Shown here piece by piece: positions 1 through 9,593 of a stretch of DNA of 64,000 bases. Source of the DNA: Anodontia alba (lineage: Eukaryota > Mollusca > Bivalvia > Lucinida > Lucinidae); NCBI GenBank assembly GCA_964016985.1, contig OZ024825.1, forward strand, positions 29,751,893-29,815,892. Reading direction: 5' to 3'. The notes beneath the pieces were generated by a model. It ran no database searches, was not told where the DNA came from, and worked only from the letters and a program-made list of their open reading frames with translations. Each line of letters opens with the position of its first letter. Position 1 is the stretch's first letter. Position numbers and translations under genes: made by a program.

Positions 1-2257
1 GTTACAGCGCTGATGCAACAGCACAGCAGACACAGATAGGCCTAGGGCCATGATGTGCTTAGCAGAGCGGTTCACTGCTAGAAGTAGACTACGCAGAACA
101 TCCGGGTCAACATGCTCTGCGCAGAGGGCCTGAAATGCAGCCGAACCAAAAATCACAATGTGAACTGATGGCCACCGCTCTCCTTGCTAACCGCTCCAGG
201 TACTCTAAATGAGCCACTGGTAAAGAGGCGAATCTGCCCACTGAGATGCCTAGCCTGCCAGCGTCAGCATCAAGGGTGGGTATCTTACTCGGCCAAAATT
301 CCGTATGACAAGCGTAAGAATGTGGTCGAGCAAGGTAATCAATTGTAATCAATTGTTTTCTTAGGTACATACCAATTTGGATTATTTCTAGCCTCTGCGG
401 TGTTGTCAAACAGCTTCCCCATCAACTGGTTCACTGTTGAGGATTCTGGAAGTGTTGACCTGGAGGAAGTAGGCTGGTCCAAAATAGACTCAAGCAGGGA
501 ATGGACTCGCGCACTGTCTTGAGTTTGGTCAGCCTTGGGGCAAAGGTCTCCCAAAAGGGAGTAAACTTCCTCCAGTGTCTCATGGTAGTTTGTGGCAGGC
601 TCATGAGACTGGCTCTTTTGAGAAGAACTTAATGAACTCTCTGACAGAGCCTGGTCCGGGACATAATCACATCCATGATATGGAGCCCGGGGGTCTTGGC
701 TAATGGTCCGAACATGGTCGCGACCATTGCCAGTGGATCCAGACTGACCCGTGAAAGTTTGCCCCTCCCCTTCTTCAGCAACAGAAGGGAGATCCACTGA
801 CGAAGCCAAGTTGCCCAACCCTGATAGAGTCCTCAATACTGCCTGGGATATGGCTGAGGCAATGTCAGGGGTGCTACGTGAGGGGTTGGTTACCCTCAAT
901 GGCGTAGCTGTAAGACCTAAAGAACTATCCCTGCTCAAAGCAGGAATAGCCACAAAAGGTCTGGCTGCAGAAACACTAGGACCTATAGGGACATCGTCCT
1001 CTACAGATCCCAGTGCGCTTACAGATGAATAGTCAGCAAATGGAACCCTGCTGCTATTCTGTACCTCCGTAAACAAATGCCCGAAGGCTTCATTAACATT
1101 CTGACTTACCCTGACTGAAGGAAGAGCAGATGATGTGGAAGAGGTATCCAGTCTATTCTTACTATTTCTACTTTTACCCAAGTTGGTAGTACCAATAACT
1201 GGTTCCGCTATCAAAGAATCTGAAAATGAACCTTCCTGAAACATAATACCGAGCAAGTCGGAATGGCTATAGTATTATTATGTTGAGAAGCCTTACTAAT
1301 AGTAGGCACAGTGGAAAGAGATACTTTGGCCTTACCACTTTGAATAGGTTTTGGATTCCTAAATGAATTCACCGCAGGAGAAGTATGAGAAACAGATCCT
1401 GTTACCTGGATATTTGGTGTGGTACGAATGCCAGCAACTAAAGGGAGAGAACCATTCTCCTGGGAAACAGATTGAACTGGACGAGCTAGGAACGGCTTCG
1501 GGACAGGGCAAATATAAGTTGGGGTAATAACCATACCCACTAAAGCCATCCCATGAACCCCAGGGATAAAAATAAGGCCAATAAAAGGCCCCCTGATCTG
1601 CGCCTTCCTGCCAAGAAAATTGAGAGGAAGGCACAGTTACATTACTTGGGAATCAGCCCGCCATATTAAAGGCCGCCGAGCTAACATACCTATAAGGTGT
1701 ACGATAACCCGGCAGGTACCTAGGTTCGGAATTTCCGCCGGAACAGGGGTTCGCCAACGCCCCCTGCGTTGCCTTCCGTCGGGAAGCATCGCTGGGGGCG
1801 GGGCGAGGTCCCCTAGTCAAGCATTCATTACTAGTGACAGTAACGGCGACCTGGGGTCCCCTACGTCTGTTTTCCAAATCTGGAGCAGGCTCAGAGTTCA
1901 ATTGAAAATTATTTTCACCAGAGTACAAGAAGGGAATCCCTGAGCCTGCCCCCGACCAGAAGATACATAAGAGGGGAAGTGGGGTAATTCTTCCCAGATC
2001 TCTGAAGCCCAATTGGCAGACCTGGCACAAGGAGATAGTTGCGAAAACCCGCAACATCTAAAACATAAAACATGGCTGTCTGCCGGAAGTTTAGTTTGCT
2101 TGCAATTAATGCACAACATCTTACTACTGATATGGGCTACAAAGAAAAGCTTTAGTGAAAATAAAGATACAGACTTATCTGTTCTAGCGAAAAATACTTC
2201 TTTCCAAATCCAAACGTCGTAATCTATACAGAAGGTGCTGACCTCGCAAGCGACCAA
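1..2257 (-). mobile_element. Decayed DIRS-like (tyrosine-recombinase) retrotransposon ORF1, partial
   Basis: Overlapping open stretches on the minus strand (2257-1898, 2057-1653, 1634-1359, 1549-1211, 1256-339, 409-107) change frame repeatedly, so this is one broken ORF running off the left edge. Near 2119 a Cys/His cluster C-x2-C-x9-H-x2-C-x2-C is followed by a Gly. This resembles the small zinc-binding motif with a D-x-H-x2-C-x2-C pattern that I associate with ORF1 of DIRS-type elements. The middle (about 1250-340) is rich in Ser, Thr and Pro. No reverse transcriptase or recombinase lies inside the window. The frame break near 1250 joins two otherwise continuous parts. It could instead be another gag-like retroelement. 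A host gene is unlikely because of the frame changes and lack of splice sites. Confidence 0.45.
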
Positions 2258-2467
2258 AAAATAGTGATGTTTTCTACCTTGCGTCTACCCTTTATAGTAA
2301 CAATGTCTACCGCATGCGTTAGGAGTGCCACACGCTTGGTGAGTGCTTTGGCGGGAATATACCTGGCGCGTCCTGATTGGTTGCTTACGGTGGCGTGGAC
2401 GGAAGGGAACCAGTGCGTGACTGGTACCCGATCTTGGTCACCTAGAAACAGGACGCTTGGTAGGGGG

Positions 2468-2521
2468 GACAACTAGGACAAGCTATAGTCTGTTTCAAAC
2501 AATTTTTTTTTCCTAGTTGTC
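2468..2521. repeat. Perfect 11-bp inverted repeat, spacer 32 bp
   Basis: GACAACTAGGA at 2468-2478 is matched by its reverse complement at 2511-2521. It lies just upstream of the DIRS-like ORF1 (minus strand) and may belong to that element's terminal region, but this is not shown. Confidence 0.45.
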
Positions 2522-3560
2522 TTTCTTTTGAAGGTCGATCTCGCGGTGAACCGCTCAAATAAGGCTTATAATATCTTGAGGTGATGTATGCTGACATTGA
2601 AACCTCAAGACTGAGGTGTTAATCATCAGTATCATTTGTACAGATATACTATAACATATCTATTGAATGCAAAGCTTGATTGCAAACTGAATATGGTCTG
2701 ACAAATATTTAACCCAGGAAGTGGTACTGGTAAGCCTATCATGTAAGAATCACACATTTACTAGAAAATATGTTATCACACATTTAATAGAAAATATCAC
2801 ATATTTACTAGAAAATATGTTCATTTTGCATAAGTGATAATGACATGGTTTTCAAGTACATACCACTATTGCAAAGCATACAAGTTCTGTGAATTATCAA
2901 GCTAAAATTAGCCAAAACTCATATCACACCCGGAGGCAAAAATGCCAAATCACACGTGACCCATATAAGTTATAAAGAGGTTTTGGTGTACTTAAAATAT
3001 TTCCGTTGGAATATTGTAAGGTAATCTCTAAATGATGGTTCTCCCTACTTTTGGGTACCACCCTATTTTTGGGTACCAGTAACTTGTGATGGGGAGACTA
3101 AATGGGTTACCTAATGGTGACTGAAAAAAAACAACATGCTATTTTTCTTACCCCTTAAAGCGCTGGGAATGACATTTGTCATCTTGGAGGGGTATGCCAA
3201 CTCTAAAGCCTGTCATTCTTACTATACACCAGATGCAACCATTCAGAGCAAGTGCTCCCATACAGGAGGGAACCTACTTTCATACAAACATACCGCTCTT
3301 CATTAGAAAGTCAGGTGCAGGCTAATAAAGACCGAGTATACCAAATTTCAAGCTGTCAGAAATTTCACTTGGTCAGTTTTATCACAATTTTCTGGAAAAA
3401 TCACCCATAACACCTTAATCATTTCCAGTGAGGAAGAAGTAGGAACAACATATGTATGTCCCCCTTTTCTTTCTGAACAGCACACATTAAGCACTGGTCT
3501 CTTGTATTTTTTTTTTTTTTGTATTTTTTTATGTATCTTAAACGGTTCCCAGTGGCCACA
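2522..3560. other. No gene seen; short local repeats
   Basis: Nothing coding is supported. A 24-25 bp motif containing TTTACTAGAAAATATG recurs three times at 2749-2822, and TTTTGGGTACCA occurs twice at about 3050-3080. I searched the minus strand here for the next MED23 exon by eye and did not find it. Confidence 0.5.
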
Positions 3561-3573
3561 TGACTGTCAAGTG

Positions 3574-3877
3574 TTTGTTTGTGTTGAGGTTTTACGGCCC
3601 AGTCAACCCAATGGGGTCATGTCGAGCGCAGTCAGTTTACCTAACCACACGTTTACTGGGCAGGCTTAGTCCTCTAAGCGGTTAACCAGTATTGTGCACA
3701 TTCTTTCGCCAGAAACTGACAACTGCCCTTCTTGAAGCAGCAGAAGGGAGAGAATGACCGTAGAAAATATTTCATGACCACTCTCCACGAAAGAATGTTG
3801 CCGACCTCGGTGGGGGTTGAACCCGCGACCTCCTGGTCTCCAGTCAGACGGCACATCCAACTGAGCCACCGTGGCCG
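3574..3877 (-). mobile_element. tRNA-derived SINE (SINE1), copy 1
   Basis: Read on the minus strand it starts with a tRNA-like head (GGTGGCTCAGTTGG as A box, GGGTTCAACCCC as B box), then a body shared with four other copies, and ends in a tail CTCAACACAAACAAAC. It is flanked by a perfect 13-bp target-site duplication TGACTGTCAAGTG (3561-3573 and 3878-3890), which fixes both ends. Confidence 0.93.
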
Positions 3878-4252
3878 TGACTGTCAAGTGACTAGAAGTC
3901 ATGTGATTGTTATTTCTCCGGGAAATGGCCACATATGATCGGCAAATCGAGGCAAAATCAAGGGAGTAAGGGCTTCTAAAGTAGGCCATAGTAGGGGTAC
4001 CCCCTCTAACAGGCCTGATTTTCAACTTTTGCCACGCTCTAAGGATTAATGGAATTGATACACTCTCCGGGAAGGTAGCTATTCAAATAGGAGCCTACTC
4101 TGAAGAGAAGGAATCTGCTCCTCTAGGAAGCAAATTCTTTCCTTTTTCAGTAAACCTCTTTTCAGATTGAAGGCAAAATCAATTCTGACAGAGTTAATCC
4201 CTTGAAAGCATATCCATTCCCCTTTAAATGTCAAAGAGATTATTATACATAC

Positions 4253-4357
4253 CCAGTGTGGCCAGTTTTTGTCATCTGGACAGAACTTGGTTATCTCGTT
4301 CACTGCCAGGTATGCAGGTAATAGACAGGCGTTTCTGTCCAATATGTAGGTCACAAC
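4253..4357 (-). CDS. MED23: MED23 coding exon 6 (35 codons)
   Basis: The exon runs from acceptor TTACAG|GTT (high end 4357) to donor TGG|GTATGT (low end 4253), both in phase 0. The peptide (YILDRNACLLPAYLAV, ending WPHW) matches the human MED23 segment containing YILERNACLLPAYFAV almost residue for residue. It is the last MED23 exon I can find in the window. The following exons are expected to the left of position 1. Confidence 0.93.
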
Positions 4358-4409
4358 CTGTAAGGTATTGAAATGTCTTCGAGAAACTGCATTTTGGAAA
4401 TACAATGTA

Positions 4410-4632
4410 TACCGTACTCATCTTATGTATTCCGACAAACAGGCTTGAGCAAACAGTGTAGACCCAGATCAGATGCCACAGAATGTGGCATCTGATCAGG
4501 ATCTACACTGTTTGCAACTCATCAAGCAATTTTTCGCAAGCATCAACAGGTAGTAAAATTGACCTGGTCACATTTTCAGAACTAATACGATAAAGAGTTA
4601 AAGTGTCAGAGTAATTAGGGTAAATAAAGTAA
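4410..4632. mobile_element. MITE family E, copy 1 (core alpha)
   Basis: The ends read TACCGTA and, at the right, GGGTAAATAAAGTA. The centre is a palindrome of core alpha (GCAAACAGTGTAGACC ... GATCAG) at about 4453-4514. It lies in MED23 intron 5, 53 bp upstream of the exon 6 acceptor. Confidence 0.8.
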
Positions 4633-4684
4633 ACCGTAGTCTTTTTCTTAATTCTCCATAAACATATATCACAGCTCTAGATAG

Positions 4685-4870
4685 AGTGGAACCTCTACAA
4701 ACAGTCACCTCTGAAAAACAGCCACCTCCTTATAACTGCCACTTTTCCAATATCCAAAAGTACAGTTTAATTATATATTTTACATCTCTATAGCCATCTC
4801 CCTACCTGAGCCAGTTTTATTACTTTCTGAAGGTAGCTGTTGTAGGCAAGTAATGTGTTTTTTTCAATCA
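4685..4870. mobile_element. pogo/Tigger-like MITE (family L), partial
   Basis: It begins with GTGGAACCTCTACAAACAG and repeats the CAGCCACCTC motif. It is related by eye to 60806-60978. No clear second end was found. Confidence 0.4.
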
Positions 4871-4888
4871 GAAAGAATTGATATTTTT

Positions 4889-5165
4889 CTTATTTCTCTA
4901 TAAAAACATACATTGTGGGTACTCCACAGAACCCCTCACAGTGGTGCTTCTAATGAGCACCCATAACTGGGTACCCACCTTATGCTATGATCAGTGTGCT
5001 AAAAGTTAAAGTAACAAAGGAGCTCTTAAAGAGGAGTACCTGCCAATACCTCTGGGATAACTTCTTATTTCTCCATAAAAACATGTTGTGGCCACTTACA
5101 TGAGCACCCACACCATATGTTTTTATGGAGAACTAAAGAAACTTATGTCAGAATTATCATCAAAT
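4889..5165. mobile_element. MITE family A, two degenerate copies (core beta)
   Basis: Two core-beta palindromes (related to GGGTACTCATTAGAAGTGCC) flanked by TTATTTCTCCATAAAAACAT occur at 4889-4975 and 5075-5150, separated by a short unrelated stretch. Confidence 0.6.
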
Positions 5166-5171
5166 ACTCCT

Positions 5172-5330
5172 TAATATTACCACGCTATGGGCAGATTCAG
5201 CAGACGACAAACTGATGATTTTTGTTTTCATGAAGTGTCAGATCCTATTTTCTAGGAAAAATAAGAAAAATATTTCAAAATGTTGTCTGCTGAGTTTTAC
5301 CCAGCATGCAAAGTTTTAACAACTCCTGAG
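5172..5330. mobile_element. MITE family C, degenerate copy (core gamma)
   Basis: It carries the family C hallmark TTCAGCAGACGACAAA at the left and GTTGTCTGCTGAGTTTTACCC at the right. The central stem is partly deleted. Confidence 0.6.
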
Positions 5331-5428
5331 TAAGCAAGCATGTGGTGCATTCTTATCTGCTTGTTTGGACCGACAATCTGAGTCTTTGCTGGTTTCAAAC
5401 TTCTTTTAAGTTTCTTGACAAGTTCCAT

Positions 5429-5662
5429 TTAACCCATTTTAGTCTGGAGAGCACCAAAAGAGTAATTGGCAAACAGTACAGACCCAGATCAGATGCTGCA
5501 GAATGCAGCATTTGATCAGGGTCTCAACTGTTTGCAAATAGTTTAGCCATTTTTCTCAAGGAATACCTAAATCACATAGCCTGACATACCTAAAACTGAA
5601 ATTTGACTCTTCCAATATATAGTGTGTGGGGGTGGGTGGTTATTCAGTCTAAAATGGGTTAA
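5429..5662. mobile_element. TTAA MITE family F, copy 1 (core alpha)
   Basis: It is bounded by TTAA at 5429-5432 and 5659-5662, with inverted ends CCCATTTTAGTCTG / CAGTCTAAAATGGG. The centre holds core alpha (about 5469-5536). Its right end is 17 bp from the donor of MED23 exon 5. TTAA plus CCC is the pattern expected for piggyBac-type elements. Confidence 0.85.
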
Positions 5663-5679
5663 GATTAAAGAGCTTTTAC

Positions 5680-5775
5680 CTTTGTTATAGCATCCACCTG
5701 GGGCATTACAGCGGCATTCTGACCTGGGATTAACAAACTCTTCTCTAAGATCACCCGCAGAAGATCCCGGCAACC
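5680..5775 (-). CDS. MED23: MED23 coding exon 5 (32 codons)
   Basis: The acceptor is TTTTAG|GGT (high end 5775) and the donor AAG|GTAAAAG (low end 5680), phase 0 at both sides. The peptide begins GCRDLLRVILEKSLLIPG, matching human MED23 GVRDLLKVILEKILTIP directly after VDYK of the previous exon. The correct frame differs from the longest open frame here, so the exon is easily missed. Fold-back MITEs lie 24 bp upstream and 17 bp downstream in the transcript. Confidence 0.93.
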
Positions 5776-5799
5776 CTAAAAATAGATGTACTCTATGTG

Positions 5800-6029
5800 T
5801 ACCAGCTTGTTGAAAAATAATGATGTTGTTAGTTAATGTATCGTTAAAAATTTCATCATTAAATATACGCTTATATTTTTGCTGAAAAAATGTGAGTAGC
5901 TTTTGCATTTGCAAAAGTTACTCACATTTTTTCAGCAAAAATACCTGTGGATTAGATATTAATTTAGCAGAACAGTTAACATTTTGACCACTAACACGTT
6001 CATTAAGCTAATGATATTTGAACAAGTGA
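5800..6029. mobile_element. MITE family D, diverged copy (copy 0)
   Basis: The central palindrome GCTGAAAAAATGTGAGTAGC and its reverse complement meet at about 5910. The arms follow family D but the ends are diverged (ACCAGCTTGTTG left, TTTGAACAAGTG right). The element ends 24 bp from the MED23 exon 5 acceptor. Confidence 0.75.
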
Positions 6030-6074
6030 GTCCAGATGAATTGTTAAGTAGGAGTATCTAATGATAATTCTGGA

Positions 6075-6200
6075 ATATTTTGTTTTCCCCTAAACATATA
6101 CACATGTATTGTGTGTACTCATTAGAAGTGCCTTGTCAAGACACTTCTAACAAATGCTCACAACATGTTTCTGAAAAAAAAATGAAGAAAATTATTGATG
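6075..6200. mobile_element. MITE family A, copy (core beta)
   Basis: The palindrome TACTCATTAGAAGTGCC and its imperfect complement are centred near 6138. The outer arms are diverged. Confidence 0.65.
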
Positions 6201-6518
6201 AACTATGAAATACTACTCTTCAATAAGTGGTCAGCTATATAAACTTACATGATACAATTTTATATAAAATTTATGACACTCTTAAAAATCATGTTATTAT
6301 CCTATCATTAGGAAAAGCCCTGTAATTATTTGAATGGAGCTGTTAATATTGATAAAGCAAAGTGAAGATGATGTTTTCCTTTCACCTTTACCATTCTCTG
6401 GGATACTTTAATTTATTGAGCAGGTATCAGTTGCGAGATAATGACATCAACAGCCTTTTCTGTTGTTGCATAAACTCTATTGATAGAACATACCTAACTT
6501 ACAATCTGCTTCCAATCC

Positions 6519-6762
6519 GGGCCCAGTTGTTCAAAGCGTCGTTAGCTTAACAAGCTTGTTAAGGGTCATTTCGTTAACTGTTTTAACAGATTCAATACAC
6601 AATATTCTGATATTTTTTGCTGAAAAAATGTGAGTAGCTTTTGCACTGCAAAAGCTACTCACATTTTTTCAGCAAAAAATTTCAGCATATTTGCGTATCA
6701 CTTAATCTAAATTTTAACGAATCATTAACTAACGACTTTGTTAGCTTCGAACAACTGGGCCC
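6519..6762. mobile_element. MITE family D, copy 1
   Basis: The terminal inverted repeat GGGCCCAGTTGTTC pairs with GAACAACTGGGCCC. The central stem is GCTGAAAAAATGTGAGTAGC with its complement around 6650. It lies in MED23 intron 4. Confidence 0.9.
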
Positions 6763-6914
6763 TGAAATTATACTCCTTTTATCTTCAATGATGAAGTGAA
6801 AGGTTTCCAAAGGGATATTTCTTTTGAAAAAATATTGGCACAGTTTCAAAAAAGAATTAGTTTCCTCTGCAAATCTGAGCTTGAATATATGTGTGATAAC
6901 AGTATAATGTTTGA

Positions 6915-7128
6915 ATGCTTACCATCTTGTGTAAAAATTTCGGCAGACAACATTTTGAAATATTTTTCTCATTTTTCCCAGAAAATGGCTTTGGACCTTT
7001 CATGCAAATTGTCTCCAAGGTAGATAATTTGCATGAAATCTCAAAGCCTCCTTTCTAGGAAAAATAAGAAAAATATCATCAATTTGTTGTTTGCTGAATC
7101 TGCCCATAGCATGCTAAGTGTTAAAAGT
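6915..7128. mobile_element. MITE family C, copy (core gamma)
   Basis: The arms read TTCGGCAGACAAC and GTTGTTTGCTGAA. The centre has CATGCAAATTGTCTCC with its complement. It ends 56 bp from the MED23 exon 4 donor. Confidence 0.8.
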
Positions 7129-7183
7129 CTGAACAAAAATGAAAAAAAAAAATGGAAGTTTTGCCGAAAACATAAAAACTAAC

Positions 7184-7295
7184 CTTATAGTCAACTCCTC
7201 CAATAATCTTCCTGATCAGTTGAAAGGCCCTAACAAATGGCTGCTGGGACTGATACACCATCTTCTCATGTTGAAGCAAACTCTCACAGACACAC
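7184..7295 (-). CDS. MED23: MED23 coding exon 4 (1 nt + 37 codons)
   Basis: The acceptor is TTACAG|G (high end 7295) and the donor TATAAG|GTTAGT (low end 7184). The first base completes the Lys codon started in exon 3. The peptide contains VCESLLQHEK and ends IRKIIGGVDYK. Human MED23 has VCESL and VRKIIGGVDYK at the same positions, which makes this the most diagnostic exon of the gene. Confidence 0.95.
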
Positions 7296-7465
7296 CTGTA
7301 AAGAAGCATACTGTCACATAAAGTGCTAATCACAACAGCTGACACCATTCAAAAAACATTTGGGTTTTTTTTGTTTTGTTTTTTTTTTCAGAGAAAAAAG
7401 GCTTGACATTTCATGTGAACTGTCTGCCTAGCAAGAGAATAGGATCTTAAGGGCCATGATGAGGG

Positions 7466-7600
7466 ATTTTGGAATAATTTTCTCCATCAAAACATATATT
7501 GTAGGTACTCACTAGAAACACCTTTGTAGACACCTCTAATGAGTACCTACAACATACGGTTTTATACAGAAATAAGAAAAAGATGATTCCAGAATTACTA
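7466..7600. mobile_element. MITE family A, copy (core beta)
   Basis: The palindrome GTAGGTACTCACTAGAAAC with its complement is centred near 7524. It is flanked by TTTCTCCATCAAAACATAT and its mirror. Confidence 0.75.
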
Positions 7601-7641
7601 ACAAATACCACTCCTTTACAAGACTCCTCTAAATGGACAGC

Positions 7642-7941
7642 TTTGTGTTGAGGTTTTATGGCCTAGTCAACCCTATGGTGTCATGTTGAGCAGGGTCAAT
7701 TTACCTAACCACACTTTTATTAAGCAGGCTTAGTCCTAACAGCGGTTAACCAGTATTGTGCACATTCTTTTGCCAGAAACTGACAACTGCCCTTCTTGAA
7801 TCAGCAGAAGGGAAAGAATGACCATAGAAAGTATTTCATGATCAATCTCTACCAAAGAATGTTGCCGACCTGGTGGGAGTCCAACCCGCTAACCTCCTGA
7901 TCTTCAGTTGGATGCACAGCCAACTGAGCCACCAAGCTGGC
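7642..7941 (-). mobile_element. tRNA-derived SINE (SINE1), copy 2
   Basis: It has the same head, body and tail as copy 1 but is more diverged. A perfect 12-bp target-site duplication TAAATGGACAGC flanks it at 7630-7641 and 7942-7953. Confidence 0.92.
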
Positions 7942-8061
7942 TAAATGGACAGCGAATTCTCAGATCAGCCTGATAGGAAAACTTGACTCACTTAAATTCA
8001 AATGGTCACTATGAATAATCATTTAAAATTCAAACTGTCTTTAAGAGTAAATTATCCTTAC

Positions 8062-8186
8062 TTTGCTTGAAGGACGTTATCTTCTACCATTGCCTCGAGA
8101 AGCCCAGCTAGCAGGTCTACTCTGCTCTTGTTGTACTGGTCGAAGAAGTATGATACATATATCTTCAGACCTGCAGAATGACTGTC
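8062..8186 (-). CDS. MED23: MED23 coding exon 3 (41 codons + 2 nt)
   Basis: The acceptor is TTTCAG|GAC (high end 8186) and the donor CAAGCAAA|GTAAGG (low end 8062). It starts in phase 0 and ends after two bases of a Lys codon. The peptide (DSHSAGLKIYVSYFF ... VEDNVLQAK) aligns to human MED23 ESHEQCIQWIVKFIH ... VETGLLPPR. Only this part of the longer open frame up to 8609 is exon. The rest is intron and MITE. Confidence 0.9.
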
Positions 8187-8473
8187 CTGAAACAAAATAG
8201 TACATGTGTACATGCTTGTTTCAACCAAAAAGGACTGGTGTTTTTTCTTATTATCTGCATTGTGGCTACTCACACTCTGTTTAGTGAAGGAAGGCTCTAG
8301 GAATCCTGTTTTAGGAATGTTACTTGATGAGAACGCTGCCTCACAATACAGGTCCAGATAGTGGGAGTATTTAGAAGGTAATTTGTTATTTTTTATACCA
8401 AAATAGACCTTCCAATTGCAAATTGGAATTGCCTCCGCCAGGAGATCTGTATGAGTTTGTTTGAATTGCGGTT

Positions 8474-8997
8474 TACCGTATTTACCATATGTATTCGGAC
8501 AGACAGGCCTGAGCAAACAGTATAGACCCAGATGAGATGCCGCAGAACGCGGCGTCTCATCTGGGTCTACACTGTTTGCCACTGATCCAGCAATTTTTAG
8601 ACACAACATCGGGTAGTGAATTGTACTGGTTCAAATTTTAGATTGATTGATTGTGTTGGGGTTTAATGACACGTCAACCCTTGAGGGTCATTTTGTGTTG
8701 TCTCCCAAAGAAAGGGAGAAGAGTGATGGAAGAGATAGTCGAAGAGATGAAAGAGAGGAACAGGGAAGAAAGAGGAACAAGAATGAAAGTGAAGAAACAG
8801 AAGAAATAAAAACATTCCCCCTCTACCCTTACCTGCTACAATGATAGCAGGCCTTACCCAACTGTAAGCCAATATCAGTTGGACGCCCCGGTGACATAAG
8901 ATACACGACACCTTCGCACCACCCGACCACCCCTTCAAATTTTAGAACATATATGATAAGGAGTTGAGGTGTCCGAATACTTAGGGTAAATACGGTA
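8474..8997. mobile_element. MITE family E, copy 2, split by SINE2 (core alpha)
   Basis: TACCGTATTTACC at the left pairs with GGGTAAATACGGTA at the right. Core alpha is at about 8513-8580. The element is interrupted at 8642-8933 by SINE2, whose target duplication lies in the MITE's right arm. Confidence 0.92.
8642..8933 (-). mobile_element. SINE-like element (SINE2), copy 1
   Basis: It is flanked by a perfect 12-bp duplication TTCAAATTTTAG (8630-8641 and 8934-8945; the boundary G is ambiguous by one base). On the minus strand it ends in CATTAAACCCCAACACAATC plus an ATC-rich simple tail, which makes it a retroposon. The head is not clearly tRNA-like. Related copies are at 59162-59550, 56505-56700 and 56359-56425. 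Confidence 0.85.
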
Positions 8998-9154
8998 ATG
9001 TCAATGTCAACAATCTTTCAGTTATCTTGTGAAACTGACTGTATGTGATGGTGGAAACTGATGCCCTTATACAGTGTCGCCTCACTGCAGTATCATACGT
9101 CAGGAAGCCGAACACTGACGTAATACTACTACCAGTCACATTGTACTGACACTA

Positions 9155-9508
9155 CAGTGCTCCAGCTAGGATTTGAGGGCAGAGGGCTGCCGGGTAGGGC
9201 ACTTTTTGCGTGGTCATACAAGAATGAGTGCACCATAAGTCATGTGATGGGCTTAGTATCAAGATATGTTATAAAATATAATCTCATTCCACAATACCTC
9301 AAAAATAGAGTTCACATAAAACTGACCTTTAAACATTGATAACTTTTTTAATTTTAGTCTGATTTTCATGAAATTTTCACCAAAATGTAGGGTTTTATGT
9401 CTGGAGTTGCAATAAGACGGAGAACCACTTAAGAAGGGCAGAGGGGCGACAGGAGAGGGCAAGAGGGGTGGTTCACCTCTCCATTATATAGGGCTAGCTG
9501 GAGCACTG
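9155..9508. mobile_element. hAT-like non-autonomous element, 354 bp
   Basis: Inverted ends CAGTGCTCCAGCTAG / CTAGCTGGAGCACTG are flanked by a flush 5-bp duplication CACTA on both sides. The CAG...CTG ends fit hAT-like elements, some groups of which make 5-bp duplications. No transposase ORF. Confidence 0.75.
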
Positions 9509-9593
9509 CACTAGTGTGACTAGCTCTTTCTCCTTATGCTGACATCATGTAAAAGAGCACCTCCAAACAATTTTAGAAAGTCCTAGGTATGAC

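Noticed and set aside
339..1256. 305-codon minus-strand frame as a host gene
   Set aside because: It continues out of frame into neighbouring open stretches with a Cys/His cluster typical of retroelement ORF1, so it is better explained as a decayed DIRS-like element.
2522..4252. MED23 exon 7 between the DIRS-like element and exon 6
   Set aside because: I looked for the expected conserved segment after LPHW on the minus strand and found no match, so it is presumed to be outside the window.
8058..8609. 183-codon minus-strand frame as a single gene
   Set aside because: Only 8062-8186 is MED23 exon 3. The rest reads through intron and the family E palindrome.
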